From Candidatus Zixiibacteriota bacterium (GTDB taxonomy: Bacteria > Zixibacteria > MSB-5A5 > GN15 > FEB-12), in the NCBI GenBank assembly GCA_034003725.1, contig JAVEYB010000001.1, positions 394,641 through 458,640 of the forward strand: a DNA stretch of 64,000 bases, in the 5' to 3' direction. Of the stretch, positions 1-8,837 are shown one piece after another; the stretch's first letter is position 1; each line of letters opens with the position of its first letter. The notes beneath the pieces are model-generated. The model was not told where the DNA came from. It was given only the letters and a program-made list of their open reading frames with translations, and searched no databases. The translations under genes and the position numbers were made by a program.

Positions 1-146
1 TCTTGGCGACACGCCGCAGGCGTGTCAGTCCCGTGCCATCCGGATCGACTTCTTGGCGACACGCCGCAGGCGTGTCAGTCCCGTGCCATCCGGATCGACT
101 TCTTGGCGACACGCCGCAGGCGTGTCATTCCCGTGAAAACGGGAAT
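1..146. repeat. Tandem palindromic intergenic repeat cluster
   Basis: Two identical 50 bp units (1-50, 51-100) are followed by a third, partial unit from 101. Each unit contains a perfect hairpin: GACACGCC, a 3 nt loop GCA, then GGCGTGTC (8-26, 58-76, 108-126). The third unit runs into a second hairpin, ATTCCCGT-GAAA-ACGGGAAT (127-146). The second hairpin resembles the widespread 'ATTCCCG..CGGGAAT' intergenic repeats seen in many bacteria. The cluster continues beyond the left edge, so its full copy number is unknown. It is probably a REP/MITE-like non-coding repeat; no transposase is adjacent. Confidence 0.85.
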
Positions 147-581
147 CTATCTTCCACACCTGGCGCCACTTCTGTAACCGCTACGATGCTCATAGACTCG
201 TCTGATAGGGTCGGATGTGACTAAGATGTACAAGGTGCCATATGGTCTGCGGGCGAAAATGCAGACGTGGCAGAAGCAAGTGTTCATTTTGCAGAGTCAA
301 TCAATGGATCTCCGCCTTCGCGGGTATCCATTGATTGGTAGGTCAGCTCCGTTTGCACATCCACCGGCCTGACTATCTATGCAAACCTCCCCCGCAAACG
401 GTGCTGACACTACCATGCACCGCTCGTGCGTGGTATACGTCCTCGTGCGCCTCGCCACCAACCTCCCCACCCCCCTCCACTTTCCCTACAACTCCGCAGG
501 TAAAAACTTTTCCTCCCCCTATATAAAGAGCCCCTTCAAACCAAAACGTCACACAGTGGCGTTCCATAGGAGGAAACCATT
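147..581. other. Non-coding stretch upstream of the STGP protein gene
   Basis: No convincing gene is seen. The + strand is strongly pyrimidine-rich between about 378 and 550. Overlapping open frames in this part are low-complexity Pro/Ser/Thr frames without a ribosome site and look like artefacts of composition. An AT-rich element (TATATAAAG at about 520-528) could serve as a -10 region for the next gene, but no matching -35 was found. A clear ribosome site, AGGAGG, lies at about 569-574. Confidence 0.5.
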
Positions 582-1175
582 ATGCCGCTATCCAAACAGA
601 CTATTGCCAACCGCAAAAACGCCCAGAAGTCCACCGGACCCATCACCGACCAGGGCAAAGCCATGGTCGCACAAAACGCCGTCACCCACGGCCTCCACTC
701 CACCCGCATCGTTATCGAATCTCCCCACTACTCCGAAGACCCCAAAGAGTACCAGACCCTGCTCGCCTCCCTCATCTGGGAACTTGAACCCGATGGCGTT
801 TTCGAACACCACCTCGTCCACAAAATCGCCAACGCCATGTGGCGGTACAGACGCGTCATCCGCGCTGAAACCGGCTCGCTTGAATCCAACCTCTCCCGTC
901 TGGACAGCCGGGACTTCGCCCGCCTTGCCGACCGCCCTGACCTCGATTCTGAACAGGGCCGCGAAACATACCGCGCCGAGCTGGCCCGCCGTCGCACGAA
1001 CTTCATCAACTCCAGCCAGCTCCCCGCCGACTCAGAGTCCGTCAGGCTCCTCCGGTACGAACTCCGTCTCGATCGCCAACTCACTCGTGCCCATCGGCTT
1101 CTGAACCAGATTCAATACCGTCGCCGACGGCAGCAAGCTGTCGAGGAAAGAGAACGGAAAGAAAAGAAAGGCTAG
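582..1175 (+). CDS. Small uncharacterised protein with N-terminal 'STGP' motif
   Basis: A 197-residue soluble, charged, mostly helical protein. The start is set by AGGAGG about 7 nt upstream. The N-terminus has a 'NAQKSTGP' segment followed by 'GKAMVAQNAVTHGLHS'. This arrangement recurs in a large family of uncharacterised bacterial proteins found in many copies in Planctomycetes, Acidobacteria and related genomes (recognised by eye, not searched). The C-terminus is very rich in Arg, Lys and Glu, which suggests nucleic-acid contact, but no catalytic motif is seen. It follows palindromic repeats and a long non-coding stretch, a setting typical of accessory genes. Its C-heavy third codon positions and frequent AAA/GAA differ from the GC-rich housekeeping genes to the right. 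Function unknown. Confidence 0.7.
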   Translation: MPLSKQTIANRKNAQKSTGPITDQGKAMVAQNAVTHGLHSTRIVIESPHYSEDPKEYQTLLASLIWELEPDGVFEHHLVHKIANAMWRYRRVIRAETGSLESNLSRLDSRDFARLADRPDLDSEQGRETYRAELARRRTNFINSSQLPADSESVRLLRYELRLDRQLTRAHRLLNQIQYRRRRQQAVEERERKEKKG

Positions 1176-1280
1176 GGAACCCCTAAAATGACAAAACAAA
1201 GCCATTTCCCCGTAACTGCAATGCGATCATGCTTGTACAATGACTTTTTTGATTATGCGCCAAAACGACAAACTGCCTTG

Positions 1281-3662
1281 TCACCAGTCCATCTGCCAGC
1301 GGATGCCTACCGACGGCAGGATGCCGAGCCAGTGCAGTTCGGATCGATGAAGGAAAAGCTCGGTGCGGTCCTCGCTCAGGGTGATGTCATACTCATACGT
1401 ACGCACATTCTCGCGATCGTACAGGTTGATCACCTCGACAAAGAAAGCCAGCCGTCCGTGCGCGGTATTGACGTAGCGGTTGACCCTGAGGTCGAGCCGG
1501 TGGTAGGCGGGATACCGTTCGCCGTTGATCTCGTCGTTGACCCAGTAATAATAGACGCCGGCCCGCTCGATCCGACCGTCCGTATACGGCAGACCGGAGT
1601 GGAAATGCCACGCCAGATTTATCTGCCAGGCCGGGCTCGGCCGGTAGGCGCAGTCGACATACAGGGTGTGTCGATGGTCGAACGAACCCGGCACATCATC
1701 GTCGACCACTGTCCGGCCGCCGTCGACATCGTAGCTTTCCACGCGCTCGGTCACCCATGCCAGCGCGTACGACGCCCACCAGGAGAACGTGCCGCCGGGA
1801 TCGCGTTTGAGATACAGTTCAACCCCCCGGGAGACTCCGCGCTCCCGATTGATCCGCACGCGGTCGAGGTACGCCTCGGGAAAGAGCTGCAGCGGATAGA
1901 GCCAGTTACGGTACTCGGGCTTCAGGTTGGACAGCCGCTTGTAGTAGGCCTCCAGACGCACGTCGACGCCGAACGCGGACTGTTGTTCGATCCCGACCAC
2001 GACATGCTCCGCCAGCTGCGCCGGGTAGAAGCGATCGTCGCCGTCGGCGATATCCAGTTCGTACTGCCGCTGAGGCTGGTAATACTTTCCCCAGGCGGCT
2101 CGGATGCTGGTGTTGGCGGCGACAGCGGCGGCGAGTCCGAGTCGCGGGCTGACCAGCCGGTCGCCGGAGTACGAGACCTGATCGTAGCGCGCGCCGGCCT
2201 CGATCGTGACCGGCTCCGTCGGCTGAACGCGGCTGCTGAGCCACGCGCCCACCGCATGGCCGGCGCGGGCATGATCGAGCGTGATCTCATCCTCGCGGTA
2301 GTCGTAGCCGCCGAAGGGGCTGGTGTAGCGGTTGCGCTGCAGCGACCAGTAGTCGTATGTGCTTCGCTCGCGGCGGAGATCGACCCCGCCGGTAAACAGG
2401 ATGCGTTTTGACACGCCCCAGTCGAGCCGCTGCTGCAGGCCGGCGAAATCGAAATCGCGGACGTCGTCGACGAAAAACTGATTGGCCCGGGAACTCTCCG
2501 TGTAGCCCGAGCCTCGGCGGGTGTGGTCCACCGAACCGATCGAGCCGATGGTCTCGGCTGTCACGTTTGAGGACACGCGCGAGTGCAGCCGCCACCAGGC
2601 GTAGGCGCCGTCATACTCGTTGAAGGCGATATCGCCGTCCTGATCATAGTCGAGTCGGTCGCCGGCCTTGAGGAAGTGAACGGACAAGAGGTGATTGGCG
2701 CCGGACTGCCACGACACCTTGCCGAGTATGTCGTAATAGCGCGGATCCACGCCGCGGTACTCCTCGGTGAGGCCGGTGACGGCTTCGAGATAGCCTCGTC
2801 TCACGGATACGAGCCAGGCGCCGCGGTGAGTTGCGAACGTTCCTTCGGAGAGCGCCCGGATGGCGCCGAGGCTCAGTCCGGCGGCGAGCCGTCCGCGGCC
2901 CGGAGGCGGCGTGCGTGTCCGCATGTTGAACACGCCGGACATGCGGTTGCCGTACTCGGCCGAGAAGCCGCCCGTCATGAGATCCACCCCGTCGATCGCC
3001 GCCACGTCGATCACACTGAGCGCGCCGCCGCCGACCTCCTTCAGGTGAAACGGTTCGTACAGCTCGAGTCCGTCGAGCCGGACCAGCACCTGATCGTGCT
3101 CGCCGCCGCGCACGGTGAACCGGGCCGAGTAATCGGTGGAGGCGATCCCGGGCAGGCGCGCCACGGCCCGGTACACGTCCTCGGTGAGCTGCGGGATCGT
3201 TTCGATATCCTGCCGACTGAGCGTCTGTCGCACCGCGGTGTGGCTTTCCATGATGGTGAACCGCCCGGGAGATACGGTAATGTCTTTCAGCGGGATGGCC
3301 GCCGGGAGCAGGGCGAAGTCCATGCTGACGACGGTGTGTCGGCGGTCGAGTTCGGCGCGGGCCGATTCGGTCTCGTAACCGACGTGCGTGACTTCGATAT
3401 CGTACGATCCTGCGCGCAGATCGGAAAACGAGAAGAACCCGGTCGAATCCGTCTTGACGGCGCGGGTGGTGCCGGTGATCCGGACGCTCGCGCCCGGGAG
3501 TGCGGCGCGGGAGTCGGTCGCAACGACTCTCCCCTGCACTGCGCCGGAGTACGAATCGCGGGCGGCGCTGACGGCGGCGGTTGCAGTCAGTGAGCAGCCG
3601 AGCAGCCACGACAATGCGATGGCGCCGGCAGCGTAGTGCTTTGGTATTCGGTTTGCGTTCAT
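1281..3662 (-). CDS. TonB-dependent outer-membrane receptor with N-terminal CarboxypepD-reg domain
   Basis: A 793-residue outer-membrane receptor that would import a substrate using TonB energy. A signal peptide (about 1-30) precedes a carboxypeptidase-regulatory-like beta-sandwich (about 43-125, 'GRVVATDSRAALPGASVRI'). A plug domain follows (about 135-245, with 'DGLELYEPFHLKEVGGGALS'), then a 22-strand-type beta-barrel to the C-terminus. The last residues (GIRWQMDW) end in an aromatic residue, as usual for outer-membrane barrels. The added N-terminal domain is typical of SusC-like and other FCB-group receptors. No SusD partner is adjacent, so the ligand cannot be named. It is divergent from the MFS exporter gene, with a 222 bp shared control region that contains an inverted repeat. 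Confidence 0.88.
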   Translation of the reverse strand: MNANRIPKHYAAGAIALSWLLGCSLTATAAVSAARDSYSGAVQGRVVATDSRAALPGASVRITGTTRAVKTDSTGFFSFSDLRAGSYDIEVTHVGYETESARAELDRRHTVVSMDFALLPAAIPLKDITVSPGRFTIMESHTAVRQTLSRQDIETIPQLTEDVYRAVARLPGIASTDYSARFTVRGGEHDQVLVRLDGLELYEPFHLKEVGGGALSVIDVAAIDGVDLMTGGFSAEYGNRMSGVFNMRTRTPPPGRGRLAAGLSLGAIRALSEGTFATHRGAWLVSVRRGYLEAVTGLTEEYRGVDPRYYDILGKVSWQSGANHLLSVHFLKAGDRLDYDQDGDIAFNEYDGAYAWWRLHSRVSSNVTAETIGSIGSVDHTRRGSGYTESSRANQFFVDDVRDFDFAGLQQRLDWGVSKRILFTGGVDLRRERSTYDYWSLQRNRYTSPFGGYDYREDEITLDHARAGHAVGAWLSSRVQPTEPVTIEAGARYDQVSYSGDRLVSPRLGLAAAVAANTSIRAAWGKYYQPQRQYELDIADGDDRFYPAQLAEHVVVGIEQQSAFGVDVRLEAYYKRLSNLKPEYRNWLYPLQLFPEAYLDRVRINRERGVSRGVELYLKRDPGGTFSWWASYALAWVTERVESYDVDGGRTVVDDDVPGSFDHRHTLYVDCAYRPSPAWQINLAWHFHSGLPYTDGRIERAGVYYYWVNDEINGERYPAYHRLDLRVNRYVNTAHGRLAFFVEVINLYDRENVRTYEYDITLSEDRTELFLHRSELHWLGILPSVGIRWQMDW

Positions 3663-3708
3663 AGGCGCGAGTCACCCGTAGTTAATAAACGCAGGAACAG
3701 CTCAATCC

Positions 3709-3738
3709 TCCATGCTTTTCTTCACCCTGAAGCATGGA
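3709..3738. promoter_or_regulatory. Inverted repeat between the TonB receptor and MFS genes
   Basis: Perfect 9 bp arms, TCCATGCTT (3709-3717) and AAGCATGGA (3730-3738), are separated by 12 nt. It lies 47-76 bp upstream of the receptor start codon, in the divergent promoter region. It could be a repressor/activator site or a leader hairpin of the receptor mRNA. It lacks a T-tract on either side, so it is not a typical terminator. Confidence 0.45.
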
Positions 3739-3884
3739 TGAGTCGACTGCGGCAGGATGGATGTCCGAATGCGCTCAGGCGAATACGGTGGGGCGCGGAC
3801 ACTCTGCTACGACTCGGGGACGGCGGAGCCGTTTTACGTCAGATTCTCCATGATTTCCGCGAGTGTTTTGTCTACTTTGGAGGG

Positions 3885-5084
3885 ATGGACGAGTCGCGCG
3901 ATTCAGGACGACCCCGCTCGGCGTCTTCCCAGCCGGTGCTCAACCGCAATCTGCTGATCATATTCGGGATTACACTCATGGCGGTGCTCGGCGTTTCGAG
4001 CGTTACGCCGGCCTTCCCGCGCATGGCCGAAGAGCTGGGGGTATCGGTCCAGTCGATCACGCTGCTGATTACGGTATTCACGCTGCCCGGTATCGTGCTG
4101 ACGCCGATATTCGGCGTGCTGGCCGACCGGTACGGTCGCAAGCGCATCATCGTGCCGTCGCTGCTGGTATTCGCCCTGGCCGGGGGATCGTGCAGCCTCG
4201 TTCGCGAGTTCGAGTGGCTGCTGGTGTTCCGGTTTCTGCAGGGTGTGGGGGGAGCATCGATCATGTCGCTGAATACGACCGTGATCGGCGATCTGTATAC
4301 GGGCGACGATCGGCGCACGGCGATGGGCTACAATTCGAGCGTCCTGTCGATCGGCACCGCGAGCTACCCGCTGATCGGCGGCGCGCTGGCGAGTTTCGCG
4401 TGGTATTACCCGTTTCTGCTGCCGCTGGCCGCGATTCCGGTCGCGTTCGTGGTTCTCTTCCTGCTGAACAATCCGGAACCGCGCAGCCGCGAATCTCTTC
4501 GCAGCTACTTCGGCAATATCCGCAAAGCGATGAGTCGCCGTATTGCGGGTATCTATCTGGGCAGTTTCATCAGCTTCTTCCTGCTCTATGGAAGTTACCT
4601 GGCGTTTTTTCCGTTTTTGATCAGGAGCAGGTTCGATGGAACGCCGATGACGATCGGGTTGGTGATGTCGAGCATGTCGATCACCACTGCCATGACATCC
4701 TCGCAGCTCGGTCGGTTGAGCCGGAAGTACCGTCCGGCCGTGCTGCTGACGGTGGGATCGGTGATGTATACGGTAGCGCTGGTATCGATGCCGTTGATTC
4801 CGCGTGTCGAGTTGCTCGTGATCCCGGCGATGATGTTCGGTTTCGGCCAGGGTATGAATCTCCCCAATCTGCAGGCGCAACTGGCGACTCTCGCGCCGAT
4901 GGAGTACAGGGCGGCGTTCATGTCGGCAAACGCGATGGTCCTGAGAACCGGGCAGACCCTTGGACCGCTTGCACTGGGGGCTGTGTTTTCAGTCGGGGGG
5001 CTTTCGTCGGTATTTTTCGCGGGTGCGGTGTGCGCACTCATTCTGCTGCTGGTGGTCTGGGGATTGATCGCGGATCGCGGGTGA
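3885..5084 (+). CDS. MFS family exporter (DHA1/multidrug-like)
   Basis: A 399-residue major facilitator protein with about 12 hydrophobic segments, probably a proton-driven drug or metabolite exporter in the inner membrane. The first helix begins near 'NLLIIFGITLMAVLG'. The loop 2-3 signature is clear ('GVLADRYGRKRI', close to the family GxxxDRxGRR), and 'FLQGVGGASI' is typical of DHA1 transporters. A longer frame is open upstream, but its extra 83 residues are not membrane-like. ATG 3885 gives the usual family length, although its purine-rich GGAGGG directly abuts the codon. The gene ends 7 bp from the convergent hemY gene. Substrate unknown. Confidence 0.82.
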   Translation: MDESRDSGRPRSASSQPVLNRNLLIIFGITLMAVLGVSSVTPAFPRMAEELGVSVQSITLLITVFTLPGIVLTPIFGVLADRYGRKRIIVPSLLVFALAGGSCSLVREFEWLLVFRFLQGVGGASIMSLNTTVIGDLYTGDDRRTAMGYNSSVLSIGTASYPLIGGALASFAWYYPFLLPLAAIPVAFVVLFLLNNPEPRSRESLRSYFGNIRKAMSRRIAGIYLGSFISFFLLYGSYLAFFPFLIRSRFDGTPMTIGLVMSSMSITTAMTSSQLGRLSRKYRPAVLLTVGSVMYTVALVSMPLIPRVELLVIPAMMFGFGQGMNLPNLQAQLATLAPMEYRAAFMSANAMVLRTGQTLGPLALGAVFSVGGLSSVFFAGAVCALILLLVVWGLIADRG

Positions 5085-5091
5085 CGCGCGG

Positions 5092-6489
5092 TCAGCTCGA
5101 CACGCGCGCTGAGTCGGCCAGTATCGCCTCCACGACCCGATGCGACTGCCTGACGCAGTCGTTCAGCCCGATTCCGTAATAGGCGTTGCCGGTCACGTAC
5201 AGATTGCCCGCCCACTTCAGTTCAGCCTCGAGCTGCTTCACGATCTCGGCATGGCCGATCCGGTACTGGGGAATGCCGTGGCTCCATCGGTAGATCCTAA
5301 GCAGTTCCGGTTCACCCGTCAGGCCGAGCAGGCTGTCCATGTCACGACATACCCGGTCCACCAGAGCCGAGTCGGACAGGTTGACCGACCCGTGGTCGCC
5401 GTCGCCGCCGACCATAGTGCGAAACTGTACTTTGCCTTCCGGGGCGCGACGGGCAAAGATGGATGACGTCCAGATGGAGCCGAGAATGGTCAGGCCTTCG
5501 CGGCGCGGCACGAGAAAACCGAAGCCGTCGAGCGACCGCCTCACATTTCGTTTGTCGTATCCGAGGCAGACGACAGTAATGGGAGCGTAGGGGATTGCGC
5601 TCAGCGCCGTGGCCAGTCCCGGCGACAACGGCGCAACGACAGGAGATGCAGCGAAGGAGGGCAGCGCCAGGATCACGAACCGAGCGGTTATCGGCTCCGA
5701 GTTTCGGAGGCGCAGTCGATAGAGGCCATCCTCTTTTTCGATTCTCTCAACCGGGCTTCCGGTCCTCACGAAGTCTCGATAGAGTTCGCCAAATCGCTCG
5801 ATAATGCCGTAAAGGCCGCCGTGGAAAGACGTCAGCCAGCCTCCCGGTCCGGCCGGACCGCCGGACTTTTTGCCCTTCGCGCGGGCGAGTCTTTTCCTGG
5901 CGATCATGGCTTTGACGAGCGAACCGTACTCAGACTCCATCTCGTGCATGACGGGAAAGCAGGATTTGAGCGAGAGGCGTTCCGCGACGCCGCCGTAGAC
6001 CCCCGAGACCATCGGTTGAACCAGATAGTCTGCGGCTTCTTTGCCGATTCGTCGTTCCGCGAAGGAGTAGACGGATTCGTCACTTTTGTCCGCCGGTCCC
6101 GGTGCGAACGGTTCCATCAGGACACGCAGTCGGCCCTTGATACTGAGTATGTCCGACGCAAGGAATTTGGGAGGCGACATCGGGACGGGACGCAGTCTGC
6201 CGCCGCGCGCTATGAAGCGGTTGCTGACATTGTTGTTGGCGCGCTCGATGCGGTCGCGCAGTCCGAGTTCATCGCAGAGCGCGAGGGTTAGCGGTTCACG
6301 ATCGAGAAATCCGTTTGGTCCCCAGTCAAAAGAGTAGCCCTCGGCGATGTCGGTACCGATGGTTCCTCCGAGGCGTGTATCGGACTCGAGCAGCACCACG
6401 GTCCACTCGGGTCTGCGGCGCCTGAGATAGTGGAGTGCGGCGAGCCCGCTAATGCCGCCGCCGACGATTGCGACATCAACGGCGGGCAC
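5092..6489 (-). CDS. hemY: Protoporphyrinogen oxidase (FAD-dependent, HemY type)
   Basis: Oxidises protoporphyrinogen IX to protoporphyrin IX, the step before iron insertion, using FAD and normally O2. The N-terminus has the dinucleotide-binding motif 'VAIVGGGISGLAALHYL' with the acidic residue at the end of the second strand ('VVLLESDTRLGG'). The C-terminal second FAD segment 'GNLYVTGNAYYGIGLNDCV' matches the family. A longer frame starts at 6546, but GTG 6489 puts Val-Pro-Ala directly before the FAD fold and gives 465 residues, the usual length. It overlaps the end of hemH by 14 bp and is the last gene of the haem operon. Confidence 0.9.
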   Translation of the reverse strand: MPAVDVAIVGGGISGLAALHYLRRRRPEWTVVLLESDTRLGGTIGTDIAEGYSFDWGPNGFLDREPLTLALCDELGLRDRIERANNNVSNRFIARGGRLRPVPMSPPKFLASDILSIKGRLRVLMEPFAPGPADKSDESVYSFAERRIGKEAADYLVQPMVSGVYGGVAERLSLKSCFPVMHEMESEYGSLVKAMIARKRLARAKGKKSGGPAGPGGWLTSFHGGLYGIIERFGELYRDFVRTGSPVERIEKEDGLYRLRLRNSEPITARFVILALPSFAASPVVAPLSPGLATALSAIPYAPITVVCLGYDKRNVRRSLDGFGFLVPRREGLTILGSIWTSSIFARRAPEGKVQFRTMVGGDGDHGSVNLSDSALVDRVCRDMDSLLGLTGEPELLRIYRWSHGIPQYRIGHAEIVKQLEAELKWAGNLYVTGNAYYGIGLNDCVRQSHRVVEAILADSARVSS

Positions 6490-7429
6490 GATCGTCCATC
6501 CGTTCCAAGACCAGGCCGGCAAGCGCCTCGGCGAACCGCCGGTCATCGTTGAACATTTCCATGCGGCGGAGTCTTCCCTGTGCCGGCTCGCCGATCAGGT
6601 GGGGCAGTTCGATGTCGAGCTCGTACAGCGTCTCGATGTGGTCGCAGACAAACGCGACCGGCACGACAAACAGTCCCCCCTGCCGCTCCTGCAACAAGCG
6701 CCGACATTCATCGACGGTGTCCGGGCCGACCCACTCCACGGGGCCGGTACGGCTCTGAAAGGCGACGTGGTGTTCCCGGTCGCCGGCCGCGAGCCGGGCG
6801 GTCTCATAGATCTGGTTCACGTACGGATCACCGTCGTCGACGAATTTTTTCGGCAGTGAGTGCGCCGAGAAGAGAAGCGTCTCCCCCGGTTCAATGCCGG
6901 CGTCGATATAGTCGCGCAGCAACCGGATATAGGCCTGATGGTCGTGGAAATCCTTTATGAATTCAGCGGTGACATCGGGGTAACGCTTCAGTGACTTCGC
7001 AGCCGTGGCAAACGATGATCCAGTCGTGGCGATGCTGTACTGGGGATACATGGGAAGGAAGATCATTTTGCGAAAGCCCGCGGCGTACGCCTCATGAATC
7101 GCCCGGTCGATTTTCGGATGGAAGTAGCGCATTCCGACGAAGCTCCGGAATCCCGGATGGTCGGACGCCATGATCCGTTCAATCCGATCAGCCTGTGCAC
7201 GCGTCCACTTCAACAGCGGTGAACCGCCGCCAATCAACTCGTAGTGAGACCGCACCTTACCGCATCGCAGCGCCGAGATCATCGCCGCAAACGGTTTCTG
7301 CAGGAGGACACCGCCGGGGAGCCGAATCAGCGTACGGTCGGAGAAAATGTTGTACAGATACTCGCGAACGTCGCTGAGTACATTCGGTCCACCCATACCC
7401 AGAAGTATGACGCAGGTTTCGGTCTTCAC
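6476..7429 (-). CDS. hemH: Ferrochelatase
   Basis: Inserts Fe2+ into the tetrapyrrole ring in the last step of haem synthesis. The protein begins 'CVILLGMGGPNVLSDVREYL', the standard ferrochelatase opening (LLxxGGP). The catalytic region 'LLFSAHSLPKKFVDDGDPY' carries the invariant metal-site His of the SAHSLP motif, and 'QSRTGPVEWVGPDT' matches the FQSR-G-WL-P motif, with V in place of the usual L. GTG 7429 is chosen because it gives 317 residues, starts at the family boundary and lies 10 bp after the hemN stop. An upstream ATG at 7501 would add 24 Pro-rich residues inside hemN. Together with HemY this indicates the protoporphyrin-dependent branch. Confidence 0.9.
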   Translation of the reverse strand: MKTETCVILLGMGGPNVLSDVREYLYNIFSDRTLIRLPGGVLLQKPFAAMISALRCGKVRSHYELIGGGSPLLKWTRAQADRIERIMASDHPGFRSFVGMRYFHPKIDRAIHEAYAAGFRKMIFLPMYPQYSIATTGSSFATAAKSLKRYPDVTAEFIKDFHDHQAYIRLLRDYIDAGIEPGETLLFSAHSLPKKFVDDGDPYVNQIYETARLAAGDREHHVAFQSRTGPVEWVGPDTVDECRRLLQERQGGLFVVPVAFVCDHIETLYELDIELPHLIGEPAQGRLRRMEMFNDDRRFAEALAGLVLERMDDRARR

Positions 7430-7439
7430 ATCGAACCTT

Positions 7440-8837
7440 TCAAATGGTCCGGGAGAAGGTGGCGGGTTTCCCTTTGCCGTTGTCGCCGAGGTACGCGTCA
7501 AATGTCATCGCGATGTTGCGGACAAACGTGCGGCCGACCGGCGTGATAGCCAGTCCGGAATCCGTTTTCACGAGGAAGTCATCGCGGAAGAACTCTTTCA
7601 GGTGTCGGCATTCATCGATAAATGCGCTTTGAAAGTCCACGCCAAACCGACGCCGGAAATCATCAAAGGGGAGGAAGAAGTTGCACATGAGCGACGAGAT
7701 AACATACTGCCGCACGAGATCGTCGCTGGAGAGGCGCATCCCGCGGTACACGGCCAGGCCGTGCTGCTGAATCGTCTTGCGGTAACTGTCCAGACCGGAC
7801 TCGTTCTGGAAGAAGGAGTGGTCGATATAGCCGATGGAGGACATGCCGAATCCAATCATGTCCGGCGCCGCCTGCACCGTATATCCCATGAAGTTGCGGT
7901 GCAATCTGCCGTCCTGCTGGGCGATCGACAACTCATCGTCGGGCAGCGCGAAGTGATCCATACCGATTTGCCGGTAACCTGCCGCGGTCAGCATCTCCAC
8001 CGCCAGGGCGAAAAGCCGGTATTTCTCTTCGGTCGTCGGCAGGTCCTCCGGCCGGATTTTCGCCTGGTTCGATTTCACCGAAGGCAGATAGGCGAATGAG
8101 TAGACGGCCAGTCGGTCGGGTCGCATGGCGATCACCTTGTGCAGCGTGTCGCGGAAGCGCCCCGTTGTCTGAAACGGCAGGCCATAGATCAGATCGAAAT
8201 TGATGCCACGGAAGTCAAGGTGCCGGCATTCCTCGAGCATCTTTGCGACGACCGGCTCCGGTTGTATGCGCCCGATGGCCTGCTGCACGACCGGATCGAG
8301 GTCCTGTACGCCCAGGGAGACGCGATTGAACCCACGGCGGGCCAGATACCGCAGCTGGTCTGATGTCGTTACGCGCGGGTCAAGTTCAATAGAGCGTTCG
8401 GCGTCATCAGCGAAGGAGAAGCGGCGGTCCAGCGACTGCATGATTCGTTCGATTCCATCGTCGCCGATAAACGTGGGTGTACCGCCGCCGAAATGGAGTT
8501 GGCTGACCCGTGATCGGTCTCCGAGATGGAGGGCAACCGCGTCAACTTCGCGCTCAAGCGCATCGATATACGAGTCGATGCTGTCGTGGTTCCGTGTAAT
8601 GCACGTATTACAGCCGCAGTAGAAGCAGCGCGAACGGCAGAACGGTATGTGGCAGTAGACCGCCAGCGGGGAATCATTATGTGTGGCTGCGGTGCGAAGC
8701 GCATTGACATAATCGTCGGAGCCCACCTCACCCGTCCAGACGGGGGCCGTGGGATAGCTGGTATAGCGCGGACCGGGGCAATCGTATTTCCGGAGCAATT
8801 CAATGGGTACGGACGTCGCTGTCGAGGTCATTGTCAT
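7440..8837 (-). CDS. hemN: Oxygen-independent coproporphyrinogen III oxidase (radical SAM)
   Basis: Decarboxylates coproporphyrinogen III to protoporphyrinogen IX anaerobically using S-adenosylmethionine radicals. The iron-sulfur motif CxxxCxxC appears as 'PFCRSRCFYCGCN', including the extra Cys of true HemN enzymes. 'LHFGGGTPTFI' is the SAM-binding glycine motif. The N-terminal segment 'LLRKYDCPGPRYTSYPTA' and the length of 465 residues favour real HemN over the shorter HemW haem chaperone, which lacks that N-terminal region. The start codon overlaps the hemE stop in an ATGA arrangement. Confidence 0.93.
   Translation of the reverse strand: MTMTSTATSVPIELLRKYDCPGPRYTSYPTAPVWTGEVGSDDYVNALRTAATHNDSPLAVYCHIPFCRSRCFYCGCNTCITRNHDSIDSYIDALEREVDAVALHLGDRSRVSQLHFGGGTPTFIGDDGIERIMQSLDRRFSFADDAERSIELDPRVTTSDQLRYLARRGFNRVSLGVQDLDPVVQQAIGRIQPEPVVAKMLEECRHLDFRGINFDLIYGLPFQTTGRFRDTLHKVIAMRPDRLAVYSFAYLPSVKSNQAKIRPEDLPTTEEKYRLFALAVEMLTAAGYRQIGMDHFALPDDELSIAQQDGRLHRNFMGYTVQAAPDMIGFGMSSIGYIDHSFFQNESGLDSYRKTIQQHGLAVYRGMRLSSDDLVRQYVISSLMCNFFLPFDDFRRRFGVDFQSAFIDECRHLKEFFRDDFLVKTDSGLAITPVGRTFVRNIAMTFDAYLGDNGKGKPATFSRTI

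Noticed and set aside
1-126. Possible CRISPR array from the regularly repeated units
   Set aside because: The 50 bp units are directly contiguous with no unique spacers, and no cas gene is present.
379-1104. 241-codon frame overlapping the STGP gene
   Set aside because: Pro/Ser/Thr-rich low-complexity translation without a ribosome site. The 582-1175 frame has a strong SD and family resemblance.
1188-3593. Long + strand frames (1188-2411, 2583-3593) opposite the TonB receptor
   Set aside because: Antisense shadows of a GC-rich gene. The minus strand encodes a full receptor with recognisable domains.
3636-3884. N-terminal extension of the MFS exporter
   Set aside because: The 83 extra residues are not membrane-like and would exceed family length. 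They cover the shared promoter region.
3663-3884. Cobalamin or other riboswitch before the TonB receptor
   Set aside because: The 222 bp contain only a simple inverted repeat. No B12-box-like conserved block was seen.
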